From: Pogostemon cablin
Taxonomy: Eukaryota; Streptophyta; Magnoliopsida; Lamiales; Lamiaceae
Direction: 5' to 3'
NCBI GenBank assembly: GCA_023678885.1
Contig: CM042993.1
Location: forward strand, 5,912,501-5,976,500
Length of the DNA: 64,000 nt
Positions 20,594 through 33,488 of the stretch are shown piece by piece. Below the pieces are notes generated by a model, which saw only the letters and a program-made list of their open reading frames with translations, was not told the origin of the DNA and ran no database searches. The position numbers and the translations under genes were made by a program. Each line of letters starts with the position of its first letter. Positions within the stretch are counted from its first letter, which is position 1.

Positions 20594-21817
20594 GCTAAAG
20601 ACTATCGTCCGGTTTGAAGACATTAAACTTAGCGCTAGATGGGAGGCAACCCATCATTATCTTTAATGCTTTATTTAGTGCTTTAAATAAGGATTGTGGA
20701 TTTGATATTGTTTTGCCATTTTGGCATGAAGGTTGATTGTGCTCGTGAGAAGAATGCGTGTTGAAGATAAGAAGGGTGCTTGATTTGAAGTGTATAGGTA
20801 AGTCACACCACTTTTTACAAACTTAACTCGAAACTCTTGTTTCAATTTGAGTTTGGGGGGATATGGCGTGGTGTGACATACTTTGTTTTGAAGGCATATA
20901 CTTTTTGTGTTTTTGGGCTAATTTTAAAATTTTTCTCATGAGTATTGGTTGGATTTTGGTCCAATTGATTGTGTTGAAGTGCATGATGATCTATATTCTT
21001 ATTGTAATTGTTGAGCTAATGATTTTGAATAAGTTTTTGAGCTTAAATGAAGTGTAGTGGAAGCACGAATTGAGCCCGGAGATCAAATCGAGATTCGTTG
21101 TGCATTCAATCCGGAAGCTCGTGCCAACCATTTCTACTACCAAATGCCTATTGAGGGAGTTCACTCTATACTCTACCATTTCTATTTGCTTGACATGTTT
21201 TGATGTTGATTTGGATTGATGTGATTAGCATGTTACTTCATATGTGTTATGTTTTTGGGAGGTTTAGTTTTCAATCAAGTTGGGGATGTTGAGAGCTTAC
21301 TTGATCATGGATGATATAGAATGTGTGCTTTATTGTTAATGATGGTGATTTTTGTTTTTGCATGTTTAGTGTTTTGGTTGTTTCTTGTTTGTTATGTCTT
21401 TTTTTATTTGTTTTGTGGGTATTTTTGTTCTTGTTTAGGGATTATTTTGGTGGATTGTTTTTGGGATGTCGTGAGTCGTTTTCTTGAATATGAGTGATGA
21501 CATGTTGTTGTGATAAGTGATGACAAATTATTATTAAGAATCTCTACACTTTCAAATTGTGACATGTTTTACTTAACTTGTTCAATTTTGAGATGAATAT
21601 GGTGTAATAAGTCCTTAAGGTCCGAGCATAAGCTTGTGAGCATTTTAGCCTCAACCGTGCATATATGGTTATTCTTCATGAGTGGATTGGTTGTGTTTGA
21701 TAAGCTAGAACTTGCTCAAGGACTATAGGAACGAGCCCGATTAGTGGAGATTAATGACATGATCTAAGGTCATCCTTGTTATTTATAGTCATTGCCACAT
21801 ATTTCTATACCATGAAC
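20594..21817 (+). other. Athila 3' region
   Basis: Contains the post-pol GGGAGGCAACCCA motif and a purine run at 20849-20862. Around 21057-21200 a short frame reads ARIEPGDQIEIRCAFNPEAR before ending at DMF, of unknown origin and too short to call. The rest is T/G-rich and non-coding. The region ends where the inverted Copia starts, with TGAAC (21813-21817) the probable left target duplication. Confidence 0.6.
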
Positions 21818-23018
21818 TGTTGGCAATTGGATCGTGTGGTTCAACGTGATCCGTAAAGGAAAACAGGTAAACAAAATCAGCGGAAGCGAAATAAAATGTT
21901 TACCGTACTTCTGGGTTGATGTAGAGGATGAAGATCTTTGATGAACACCTCTGATCTTCTACTGTATGTCCCAAAGTCAACTCTGGTGTTGGGTGGTCAA
22001 CAATCCCCAGAGTTCTCTCAATCTGCTCTCTGTTTTCTCCCGTATGTCAAATGAGGCACTGACTTAGGTTTAACAGGAACTGAGATGACATATACTTGGG
22101 CTACAGCAGGGACCAGGAGGAGAAATTGGACTGGGCCTCAATTGAATTTAATTAACCAAGCTTAGCCCAAAGCTTTTAATTAAATCCAATAATAATAATA
22201 TAGTCCACTAAAATATTATTATTGCACTACGGTTCCATTCCCAAAATTATGTTCTGGGCTCCTTCTTATTATAAGCCCGATGGTCTCCCCATGTTTAAGA
22301 AATACAATGTTCATTAATTAATTAAGTTACTGACAACTCAAATTAATTAATATCTCATCCGAGAGTAGTACCACTCAACCTTATTATCATGCCGGAAATT
22401 AATCCACTTGCAAGATTTACATGATAAACCTTATGAGCTCCTCAAGGGGACATCATTAACCTATGTCGGACATGGATTCCTTCTACAATCAACAGCACAT
22501 CATAGAGACAGCACTACTTTCCAACTCACCGAGTATATTGATATAATACTTATAAATCTCACCCATTGATGAATCAAAGAAATACATACTGCCCTACGTG
22601 TCGAGGTTATTGTATAGGGATTAAGAGCACGAACTTCCATAATAACATAGATCAAGTTCTACTATATAGTCAGTATAAGAAGAACGATCTCAGGCGGTCC
22701 TGCTCAATACACACAAGTGCACTAATGTGATTCTATAGCCAAGATAAGCTAATACCAAACCACACTACAACCATACCGATAGAGAGTCTCTGTCTATCTC
22801 AGTTGTGAGCATCTGTTTATACTTTATAAGGAAACCGATAATATGATCTTCTGCGTGTTGTCGCACAACATATTATCTACAGTATAAAGTAAATGGACTA
22901 CTGCATCATGCATATAAAATAAATTATAAGATGCAATCATTTGATTAATGATTCTCATTTCAAATATTGTTATGACATTGTTCATACTAAAGCTAGACTT
23001 TTAGTATACAATCCAACA
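21818..23018 (-). repeat. Inverted Copia 3' LTR (unit 1)
   Basis: Begins TGTTGGCAATTGG and ends TACAATCCAACA, the reverse complement of the forward LTR ends. It is 1201 bp long. ATCTCCCACTT, the reversed polypurine tract, follows at 23019-23029. Confidence 0.92.
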
Positions 23019-26000
23019 ATCTCCCACTTATACTAAAAGACTATGCTGTCATGTCTTCTGCCATACATCTGATTCCTACTCGCACTACATGACTATTAAA
23101 AGGTCTCGCCTTAAGGTCCTGGTAAATGGTTTACTAGGTCATCATCCTATGCAATCTAGGCGACAACAACCTTCCCCTCATCATACGATTTCTCGTAACA
23201 GGTGGTACTTGCGCTCCATGTGTTTAATTGCCTTATGGACTTGTGATTTCTTCAAGTTTACAACTGCACCAATATCATCAATGTAAATTGTGATTACCTT
23301 GGGCAAACTTAAAAACAATTCAAAGTCCATCATGAAGTCTCTAGAGTCATATAGATACTTTGGCAGCCTCATAGGCTCCAATTTATAATCTTTCCATGAT
23401 GGAGTCCGGAGTCTGAAATATATTTCTATATAACACTCCTCCACATTATGACTCTACTTCCTAAGATTAAATACATAACCTTTGAGGTGAATTTACTGCC
23501 GTCCAATCTGACTAAAAAATCCGAATCTACGTAATCCGCAAGAAGCAGTGAATCTGTCCAATAAGTCCACATATAATTTCCAGTCCTTCTCAGACACTTT
23601 ATAAATGTCTTACCACAGTTCATCATTCTTGTTCCGGGTTACATTGATACCCACTGTTCATGTATTCAGCAAAACAGATATCCAACATCGTTCATAGCAT
23701 TCCTTAGATTAAGCTTCCTTATTCGCCGAAGCATAAGGAACCGCTTTCATCCTCTTTATCTTCTTCTTGTGTCTCAAAGACACATTCACTTAGATAAATT
23801 TACATGCTAAACGAGTATGGACTGTATCATTTTATGAAACTTGAGATAAGCATAATATCCTTTCTTGTGATCCGTATTACCGTGATCAAAAAGATATATT
23901 TTGTCTTTCTTAAGTCCTTCATCTCTACCGCTTTATTAACCGTACCCATACGCCCGATAATACACTTTCATTGTCTCCAATGAGCAAGATACTATCTACG
24001 TATAGTACAAGAAATACCACCACGTTTCGTCACTCTTTACAACACACAAGACTCATCCGCTCATTGATTTAAATCCATGCCACTGGATTACCTAATCAAA
24101 ACAGATGCTTCACGATCTTAAAGTTTGCTTTAGTCCATTGCTGGACAATTTTAAGCTTACTATCAAAATGCTATTAGTACTTTGCAATGAATCACTCTGG
24201 TTGTTTCACATAGATGTTTTCCTCAAGACTTCCAATCAGGAAAGCTGTCTTTGACATCTATTTGCTGTTCCTCATAGCAGCAATAAATAAAGGAATCCGA
24301 ATCAACATAAGCATAGCTACCAGCGAACATATTTCCTCATAATCAAACCATTTCTTTCTGAGTACACTTTTTCGCAACAAGCTTTGTTTCCAAGGTTTTC
24401 ACCTTTCCATATGATCATCTTTTATTTCCTTTGACCACTTGCAATGGCTTTTACACCATTTAGTGGTCATACAAGTTCCTAGACTTAATATAGATTCCGT
24501 AGATTCTATTTCAACATTCATTGCAACTTACTAAGATTCTGCATTTTCATCTTGTAGTGCTATGTCGTATCCGTGGGATAATACCATGTTCACTAGGGAT
24601 CAAGTCTCACGACTCTCCCGAAACATATATTTATGGGTTGTCATACAACCCTCCCACTACGACAAGGCACTATATTTAATTGTGTATCAGACGTGACACG
24701 CGTTGCAGTTTACCTTGTGGCATATCCTCTTGTACACTTGGTACTTTAACTTTGTGTTTTCCTCTCACTTCCTTTAGAACAACTCATACATGGGTTTGTG
24801 ATTTATTACATAGTCCTTTTCCAAAAAATCTGGTGTTTGTGTTAACAATTACCCTTCGATCTTTTGGACTAAATAAATCACTCTCCATTTTTCTAGGATA
24901 TCCCATATACAGACAAATGTTTCACGAATTACTGTATCTAGGGCATATCCATAAAATGAATTTAATTATTCCAAATAATTCATCATCTATCTAATCATAA
25001 CCATAAGAGCCTTATTCCTTCTATGCACCATACCATTCAGCTGGGGCATGCCCGGTGTAGTCATCTTGAGATTTAATCTCAACTTCTGATCAATAGCTCC
25101 TAACTATCCTAAGAGGTATTCGCCATCATGATTGAATTGTAATGACTTAATATATTTTCCATGACGCTTCACTGTACCAGCCTTACAATTCTTGAATTAA
25201 TCAAAGAACTTATACATGCAGTGCATTATATAAATATTGGTTTCCAGAATAATCTTCGAATATTCATAACCACCTCTCGCCTGGATAATATTAGGTTCGC
25301 TTGAATCAGAATGAACTAATTCCAACATATATATCTTTGGCTCTACACCCCACAACCTTGAAAAGACAGTTAATCATTTTTACTTCCAAGCAAGACTCGC
25401 AAGTTCGATAGTTTCCACTTCCACTTCAGATAAACCTTACGGTCTATCGGCTATCAACTTTTGAATCCTACCTAAGTAAAATGAACTAATCTTAGATGCC
25501 AAATGTATGTTTTAGTTCATCTCCGAAGGTTCCTTTCTCTTACTAATATTAGAAGATGCATTATTAATTACTATTTATTGCATCTGTGGGATGTGCATGA
25601 TTCAAGAGTATACTTTTTATCCACCAACGTACTTTAACGGATTATAGCCTCATTCCTCATTACTATGACCATGTCATTTAAATAAAATGAAGTATCCATC
25701 CGTTAATGCATAGAAACCGAAATTAAATTCTTTCTACCAAACGTACGTAAAGACAATTTCTCATAATCAATCTTTTATTCTTATCATGAATAAATAAACA
25801 ACTCCCACTGCAATAGCCACTACCTTTGTAGTTTTATCCATGTTATTAACAATCTTATCCTTACTCAGTGATAAACATTTAGTGATTCCAGTATCTACAT
25901 ACTTCGTGTCAGTAGATGCCATCACTAATCATGTTTAACCCATTAGTAAATAAGATATTAAACTTGTTCACATCATGATGAAAAATGGCTTTTTTTTCCA

Positions 26001-26165
26001 CATGTTTTGTTAGAAGTTTCCCACTATATATAACCTCTCGTATTTCAGGTAGAACTTGCTCAAAACATCCATGCAAATTGCGAAGAATAAATTGATTTAG
26101 GTTTCCCTTTCAATTTCTATTCCAAGCTTTTCCAATTCATTCATCAATTCAACCATGATCTTCTA
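23019..26165 (-). pseudogene. Inverted Copia gag-pol remnants (unit 1)
   Basis: On the minus strand: Gag piece near 26127-26161; protease with the D-T-G context near 25886-25924; integrase about 24790-25340 with SPKDRRVIVNT-like bridge sequence; reverse transcriptase about 23860-24360; RNase H at 23426-23626 and 23181-23444 (IYIDDIGAVVNLKKSQVH, then HMERKYHLLREIV). The RT active site at 23991-24002 reads Y-V-D-S. The stop after the KQPE motif and the stop after the integrase YLLG motif occur at the same codons as in the forward element. Coding capacity was therefore already lost in a common ancestor. Confidence 0.88.
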
Positions 26166-28866
26166 CCTTTTCATTTACTCAAGTATTCGAAGAGTTACAT
26201 GAGACCATCATATTTCTATGAACCTCTCATCTCTTCACTAGAGACTTTAATAGGCATCATGAGACGTCCTTTGTGAGAATACACATGTATTTTCTTAAGC
26301 AGTAATTTTCAAAAACAAGATTATTTTTCAATCATCTAATTTGGACAAGTAAATATAATGTCTTTTAGTTAACAATTAGTGAAATAAAATCATTCGAAAT
26401 TCAGAGAATCACAAATAAATTTACTGATCAAATCTTCGAATTTTATTCTTTTATATTGATTCCCTCAAAACAATATAAAATAAAATTCACCGACATCTCA
26501 AGCACCGTGAGTCTGCAAGCCACGATAGTGTGGACGTTTACAAACCCGAACATTTACAAGAGAAGGTTTTACCCATTAATTTCATTTGTCAACCTAACTT
26601 TATGATAAAATAATTAATAGTCGGTTCCTCTTTAGCCATGCAAATAACAGCAATGACTCCGATGGGGAGGATACTTATTATTTACACCTAAGTGTACACC
26701 ATTATTTAATCTCAAGTCCGCGGCCCAAGTTTGTGTGCCTTACAGATGGAGAAGTACACACCCACTCGGATAACTTCCTACGATTATCAATTACAAGTTT
26801 GTACAGTGATCCGCAAATAAACTCATCCGATGGGGAGGAAGGTCTAAGCCAACACGCAAGTTCATTTGCATCACATTACAAATAATAATTATTTAATGAA
26901 GTCTGTACCAGTGATCCATAAATATACTCATCCGATGGGGAGGAAGGTCTATGCCAAAACGCAAGTATACTTGCATCACTTACAAACCAATAATGGAGGC
27001 CGCAGGAATTATTTACCAATCCCCTCTCCCACTTAGTTATTTAACACCGAGGGTTTTTAACATGCATATAATATTTAGAAATAAAATATACATAATAGCA
27101 TGCTTCTATTAATAGCAATTTAAATAAATAAATCACATAGAACATGCCTTTTACATATACAACAATAATTGATAATTAAATCAATTAATCAGTTATATAA
27201 CATTAATTAATTGCATAAAATGTTGGATCAAATAAATGGGCCCCAACTGGCCCAAACATCATTAGCATAAAATGAGCAGACCATTAATAAAATAATTAAG
27301 CCCATTTACCCTGCCAATTTCTGCATTAAGGTCTTGCCCAATATTTTAACCTGGCCCAACATCAAACCCACAATTAATTAAAATACAGCAATTAAGGTCT
27401 AACAGCCCATAAGCAATATAATTAAAATTGGGCCCAACATCCCAAAACTAAATTATAGAAATAGGCCAATCTGAGACACCCATACCCTGCCCAAATCGGC
27501 CCAGCTATTAAAATATATATGGCCCATCAGACAGCCAGCAAGATCATCAAGGCAGCCCTAAAACTCTCCAGCCGCAACACCACGTTTGAACCTGCGGCTA
27601 GCATTCCCAGCACCGAACTTCAACGAAGGCGACTGCTGCTCATGGAAGTCGTGCCTCAGCCCACTGGATATGCACCGTCAGCCCCAGGGCATCGCCGGCA
27701 TCAGCAGACCTAGTACACAGTCCGCCTAGCATCGTCCGCCTACCACGACACCTTCCTGGCCTGACAGACTGGCTGCTACACCACGTCTTTACCCAGTCGC
27801 CGCAGAGGGTAATCCCAGCACCTATCAACGAAACTGTCCCTGCCATAGCTAGTTCTCACTGGTGCAACTAGGTGCCGCTGCTGCCGGCGGCGGCGCCCAG
27901 ACCTTGCACACAATCCTCTCAGCAACGCCCACCAGCCACCACAGTGCCGGTCGTACGATCTCTCTTACCGACATCTATCAGTAGTCCTGTCGCGTCGCTG
28001 CCCGAAGATCATGCTTGGTCCGCCTGAGCTGGCAGCAGCATTCCACCGGCGCCATCTCACAACTAAGGAGATCTGCTTGGAAACTGCAAATGGCTCACCA
28101 GAACCAGTATCAGACGCATCTGCATGAGCGAAGACTCGCTCCAGAATCCATGGAGGACTCGCTTGAAACGTATCCTGAATCGCTCGAAACAACTGGTGAC
28201 TCGTAGGAAATCGATCCATGTGTCACCGCCTGCATCCGCACCTACAGTATCTTGCCGATCCTTTAACAAACACACATGCCCAGCATCTGCAGTGCGAGGC
28301 TCCGCTCAAATATTCAGTTCCGTTAGGAGCTCCAGTCAGTAACGCCACCCCTCGTCTGGGATCCTTTGCCATCTGGAATTCGATCAGCGATGATGAAACT
28401 TTGACCAAAAATAAGGGCGGATACGATCGGAACTGGGTCAGACTCGCTCTGAAGGAATCTCAGACTAACCCTGAATTAGCAGTTCATGTCTGACGCCTCC
28501 CACTACATCGTCGTCGACTTACATCGTGTTAATGAAAGTCACGGATTGGTCGCCGCTCAAGCCGTCGTAGTTCACGATCGCTACCAGCGGCCCCATACCA
28601 GTCTTGCTGTGTTGCAGCCCTCACCGTTCAGTCCCTTTCTTTCCGTGAAAAGAGAGGGTGAAAAAATAGGAGCAGATCGTATGGTGGTTTCTTTCTCTGT
28701 GTGTGATCGTTCTCAGAATGTCAATCAGAAGCAACCACACATACTAGATAGGGTTCAAGGGACAATATAAAACTCTACCTTATCTTATCATGCGATTAAA
28801 ATTAGATAATTCATATAATCACATAATTACAAAACTATACGGTTCACGTTTCACCACGAAACCAAC
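26166..28866 (-). other. Inverted Copia 5' leader with a second GC-rich module
   Basis: Near 26810-26990 a ~100-bp unit containing CTCATCCGATGGGGAGGAAG is repeated twice, with a third partial copy near 26655. A GC-rich block at about 27510-28500 differs in sequence from the one in the forward element, although both lie between primer site and gag. It contains many overlapping frames on both strands (for example 27965-28219 minus and 28218-28493 plus), none with a family I recognise. The next piece to 28770 looks like untranslated or exon-like sequence, perhaps captured from a host gene, but the source cannot be named from sequence alone. Confidence 0.6.
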
Positions 28867-28878
28867 GCTCTGATACCA
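28867..28878 (-). other. Inverted Copia primer-binding site (initiator tRNA-Met)
   Basis: GCTCTGATACCA on the plus strand is the reverse complement of the forward primer site and stands two bases from the LTR at 28881. Confidence 0.95.
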
Positions 28879-28880
28879 AT

Positions 28881-29889
28881 TGTTGGCAATTGGATCGTGT
28901 GGTTCAACGTGACCCGTAAAGAAAAACAGGTAAACAAAATCAGCGGAAGCGAAATAAAATATTTACCGTACTTCTGGGTTGATGTAGAAGATGAAGATCT
29001 TTGATGAACACCTCTGATCTTCTACTGTATGTCCCAAAGTCAACTCTGGTGTTGGGTGGTCAACAATCCCCAGTTCTCTCAATCTGCTCTCTGTTTTCTC
29101 CCGTATGTCAAATGAGGCACTGACTTAGGTTTAACAGGAACTGAGATGACATATACTTGGGCTACAGCAGGGACCAGGAGGAGAAATTGGACTGGGCCTC
29201 AATTGAATTTAATTAACCAAGCTTAGCCCAAAGCTTTTAATTAAATCCAATAATAATAATATAGTCCACTAAAATATTATTATTGTACTACCCGTCCAAT
29301 CCCAAAATTATGTTCTGGGCTCCTTCTTATTATAAGCCCGATGGTCTCCCCATGTTTAAGAAATACAATGTCCATTAATTAATTAAGTTACTGACAACTC
29401 AAATTAATTAATATCTCATCCGAGAGTAGTACCACTCAACCTTATTATTATGCCGAAAATTAATCCACTTGCAAGATTTACATGATAAATCTTATGAGCT
29501 CCTCAAGGGGACATCATCAACCTATGTCGGACATGAATTCCTTCTACAATCAACAGCACACCATAGAGACAACACTACTTCCCAACTCACCGAGTATATT
29601 AATTTAATACTTATAAATCTCACACATTGATGAATCAAAGAAATACATACTGCCCTACGTGTCGAGGTTATTGTATAGGGATTAAGAGCACGAACTTCCA
29701 TAATAACAGAGATCAAGTTCTACTATATAGTCATTATAAGAAGAACGATCTCAGGCGATCCTGCTCAATACACACAAGTGCACTAATGTGATTCTATAGC
29801 CAAGACAAGCTAATACCAAACCACACTACAACCATACCGATAGAGAGTCCCCGTCTATCTCAGTTGTGAGCATCTGTTTATACTTTATA
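28881..29889 (-). repeat. Truncated inverted Copia 5' LTR (unit 1 end)
   Basis: 1009 of about 1201 bp remain. The LTR stops after TTTATACTTTATA, where the complete sister LTR at 22820-22835 continues AGGAAACCG. It forms the left arm of the head-to-head junction. Confidence 0.92.
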
Positions 29890-30885
29890 CTTCACAACTG
29901 AGATAGACGGGGACTCTCTATCGGTGTGGTTGTAGTGTGGTTTGGTATTAGCTTGTCTTGGCTGTAGAATCACATTAGTGCACTTGTGTGTATTGAGCAG
30001 GACCGCTTGAGATCGTTCTTCTTATACTGACTATATAGTAGAACTTGATCTCTGTTATTATGGAAGTTCGTGCTCTTAATCCCTATATAATAACCTCGAC
30101 ACGTAGGGCAGTATGTATTTCTTTGATTCATCAATGGGTGAGATTTAAAAGTATTAAATCAATATACTCGGTGAGTTGGGAAGTAGTGCTGTCTCTATGG
30201 TGTGCTGTTGATTGTAGAAGGAATCCATGTCCGACATAGGTTGATGATGTCCCCTTGAGGAGCTCATAAGATTTATCATGTAAATCTTGCAAGTGGATTA
30301 ATTTCCGGCATGATAATAAGGTTGAGTGGTACTACTCTCGGATGAGATATTAATTAATTTGAGTTGTCAGTAACTTAATTAATTAATGGACATTGTTTTT
30401 TCTTAAACATGGGGAGACCATCGGGCTTATAATAAGAAGGAGCCCAGAACATAATTTTGGGATTGGACGGGTAGTGCAGTAATAATATTTTAGTGGACTA
30501 TATTATTATTATTGGATTTAATTAAAAGCTTTGGGCTAAGCTTGGTTAATTAAATTCAATTGAGGCCCAGCCCAATTTCTCCTCCTGGTCCCTGCTGTAG
30601 CCCAACTATATAAGTCATCTCAGCTCCTGTTAACCCTAAGTCAGTGCCTCATTTGATAGTTAGAAAAGAACAGGAGCAGATTGAGAGAATCCTGCGGATT
30701 GTTGCCCACACAACAGCAGGATTTGACTTGGGACATACAGCAGAAGATTGAGAGGTGGTTCTCTGCTGTTCATCCTCTACATCAACCCAGAAGTACGGTA
30801 AACATATTTGTTTAATTGCTTCCGCTGATTGTTTGCCTGAATTCCTTAACGGATCACGTTGAACCACACGATCCATTTGCCAACA
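28881..30885. repeat. Head-to-head LTR inverted repeat at the unit 1/unit 2 junction
   Basis: The left arm is 28881-29869 and the right arm is 29892-30885, about 1 kb each, separated by a 22-bp spacer (29870-29891). The spacer is left-LTR sequence plus two filler bases, CT. The arms are the inverted Copia 5' LTR and the forward Copia 5' LTR, each missing about 190-210 bp of its outer end. The breakpoint marks the join between tandem units and recurs at 56826-56847. Confidence 0.92.
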
Positions 30886-30887
30886 AT

Positions 30888-30899
30888 TGGTATCAGAGC
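30888..30899 (+). other. Copia primer-binding site (unit 2)
   Basis: TGGTATCAGAGC, complementary to initiator tRNA-Met, two bases after the LTR end. Confidence 0.95.
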
Positions 30900-33488
30900 G
30901 TTGGTTTCGTGGTGAAACGTGAGACGTTAGGTAATGTTTTGTGTTATACGTGTGGTTTTGTGTTATACGTGTGTTTAATTGTCGAATAGAAAGCATGTAT
31001 TAGGAATTGTATATGTGTGAATTATCATAATTCCTATGTGCTTTGTCGATGATATTGGCGTGAGATTATCACGACTGTACACGCTGTATGAACACACTCG
31101 GCTGCACGATGTGCTGGACAAAGAAAGATTCATGGTGAGTCGAAGTGGGCTGATGGGCCGGCGTTGTTGGGAGTACGTCAGGGTTGGCGTGGACTGCTGA
31201 AAGCAGTTGTCAACGGTGAGGGCATGCTTCAGAATCCCAGGCGACTCATGTCAACCGCCGAAGACCTGGGTGTCGTAGAATGGAAGCCATATACTGGTTG
31301 TCGCTCAGGAAGGCTGGACGATTCAGGTGACGGTGGTTGCCAAGCGCTGAATAGAATCAACGAGCAGGGCAGGATGGCACTGGATTGGTTTGCAACAGAC
31401 CGGCTATCTGGGTGGTTCAGAGGGAGTCATCTCCCTGGACGATCGGGTTTGTGCAGTTCCAAGCGGCTGGTGGCATGCTCCATATCGGCTGTGATCGGCG
31501 GCAGCGCTGAAGGGGAGTTGCTGGTAGATGCTAGGTCTGATCTGCCGGTGACGCACGGCAGATGGAAGTGGCTCTCGGTGGTGATCGACAGAGAGTTCTG
31601 GACGGCGACGGAGTTCACATATTGGCTGTCGCTGCAGACTTTACCTTCCAGGCAATTCCATGGCAGACCAATCGTGGTGTGTGCACGGCGAGACTGTCCA
31701 GGCTTCATGGCTCCGTAGTATTCTGGCCAGCAAGCGAAGTGGCGGCGTCAGAGATAAAATGGGCGGTGCTGGAGGAGACGCGGTGACTGGGCGGCGCTGG
31801 ACTCCATCGCGTCTCGCCGGTGAGACGCGATTAGCCGATCCGGTCAGTCTGCATGCACGACTGTGGGTTGATGGGAGCGTCGCCTGCGGGCGCGACTACG
31901 GTGCTTGCACGGTGGTGTCCTGGCGGCTCGGTTCTGGCAGTGGTTGTGGGCGCCCGCGGTTGCAGCGGCTTGCGACGGTGAAGGCTCGAGGAGGTCGACG
32001 ATCTGCTGGGCGGACGGGTAGACTCCGGTGGTCTAGCGGCGTGACGCCGGCACGCTGACTGCACGACCGCCGAGAGCGGTGGCGCCGTGTGATTGTTGGT
32101 GTGTGGTTTCCGTCTGGATGTTGCGGCTGGGAGTAATTCTAGGGCAGCACAGATGGGCTTTAGACTTATGGGCTCTACTTTTTATTTTAATTAAATGGTT
32201 TTGGGCTGTGGTTATGGGCCCAATTTTAATTAAATGGACCATGGGCTGCTGGGCTAATTATTTAATTAATTGTGGGAATAATATTGGGCCATATTTTGGA
32301 TTGGGCTAATTCATGCAGAAATTGGCAGGGTAAATGGGTATAATTAATTAATTAATGGGCTGCTCATTTTATGCTATTGATGCTTGGGTAGACTAGACCC
32401 ATTTATTTGATCCAACATTTTATGCAATTAATTATGATATATAACTGATTTAATTGTTTTAACTTGACAATTAATTGTTATATATGAAAGGCATGTTCTA
32501 TGTGATTTATTTATTTAAATTGCTGTTAATAGAAGCATGTCTAAAATGTATATTTTATTTCTAAATATTATATGCATGTTAAAAACCCTCGGTGTTTTAA
32601 ATAACTAAGTGGGAGAGGGGATTGGTAATAAATTCTCGCGGCCTCCATTATTGGTTTGTTAAGCAATGTGAATAGACTTGCGCGTCGGCATTAGAGTCTT
32701 CCTCCCCATCGGATGAGTTTTATTCATGGATTGCTGGAACAGACTTCATTAAATAATTACGTTTGTAATGTGATGCATATGAACTTGCGCGTTGGCATAG
32801 ACCTTCCTCCCTATCGGATGAGTTTATATGCGGTTCACTGGTACAAACTTGTAATTGATGACTGTAGGAAGTTATCCGAGCGCGTGTGCACTTCTCTATC
32901 TGTAAGGCACATAAGCTTGGGCCGCGGACTTGGGGTCAAATAATGGTGTACACTTAGATGTAAATAATAAGTATCCTTCCCATCGGAGTCACTGCTTTTA
33001 TTTGCATGGCTAAAGAGGAACCTACTATTAATTATTTTGTCATAAAGTTAGGTTGACAAATGAAATTAATGGGTAAAACCTTCTCTTGTAAATCTTCGGG
33101 TTTGTAAACGTCCACACTATCGTGGCTTGCAGACTCACGGTGCTTGAGATGTCGGTGAATTTTATTTTATATTGTTTTGAGGGAATCAATATAAAAGAAT
33201 AAAATTCGAAGATTTGATCGGTAAATTTATTTGTGATTCTTTGAATTTCGAATGGTTTTATTTCACTAATTGTTAACTAAAAGACATTATATTTACTTGT
33301 CCAAATTAGATGATTAGAAAAGAATTTTGGTTTTGAAAATTACTGCTTAAGAAAATATATGTGTATTCTCACAAAGGACGTCTCATGATGCCTATTAAAG
33401 TCTCTAGTGAAGAGATGAGAGGTTCATAGAAATATGATGATCTCATGTAACTCTTCGGATACTTGAGTAAATTAAAAGGCAGAAGATC
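30900..33488 (+). other. Copia 5' leader with GC-rich module (unit 2)
   Basis: Equivalent to 3657-6245. The long frame seen at 3921 in unit 1 ends early at 31716-31718 (TAG). Tandem ~100-bp units lie at about 32680-32830. Confidence 0.7.

Larger units (their letters stand above)
17670..21817 (+). mobile_element. Athila-type Ty3/gypsy derivative, 3' part lost (unit 1)
   Basis: Parts in order: a 1558-bp 5' LTR, tRNA-Asp primer site, one reading frame that fuses a Gag-like part with an integrase C-terminal tail, the GGGAGGCAACCCA motif (20641-20653) that follows pol in Athila-type elements, and about 1.1 kb of 3' region with a polypurine-like run GAGTTTGGGGGGAT at 20849-20862. Protease, reverse transcriptase and RNase H are absent, so the element is an internal-deletion derivative. 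An inverted Copia interrupts it at 21818. The rest, including the 3' LTR, is missing because the tandem-unit junction follows. Confidence 0.85.
21818..29889 (-). mobile_element. Inverted Ty1/copia element nested in Athila (unit 1), 5' LTR truncated
   Basis: It has the same LTR family as the forward element but lies on the minus strand. Its 3' LTR is the left one (21818-23018), its 5' LTR is the right one (28881-29889), and the right LTR lacks its outermost ~190 bp at the unit junction. PPT and PBS are present. The pol remnants match the forward element, including the same lesions. The 5' leader carries a different GC-rich module (about 27510-28500). The right target duplication is lost. Confidence 0.92.
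2649..29891 (+). repeat. Tandem unit 1 (~27.2 kb)
   Basis: Homology to unit 2 starts at 2649, inside the forward Copia 5' LTR, and ends at the fold-back junction. The offset to unit 2 is about 27243-27246 up to about 12.5 kb and 26963-26956 from about 14 kb, the change being due to the 13517 insertion and smaller indels. Confidence 0.93.

Noticed and set aside
26815..26990. Possible CRISPR-like array because of spaced repeats
   Set aside because: Only two to three long, imperfect tandem units inside a plant retrotransposon leader, with no short regular repeats and spacers.
28486..28770. 94-codon plus-strand frame in the GC-rich leader of the inverted Copia (also 55442-55726)
   Set aside because: It is antisense to the element, has no family I recognise and shows no sign of a start or splice context. 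It is kept only as part of the GC-rich module.
28881..30885. A single palindromic element such as a Foldback transposon
   Set aside because: The arms are ordinary Copia LTRs with their own primer sites on the outer sides. The structure is a rearrangement junction, not a Foldback element.
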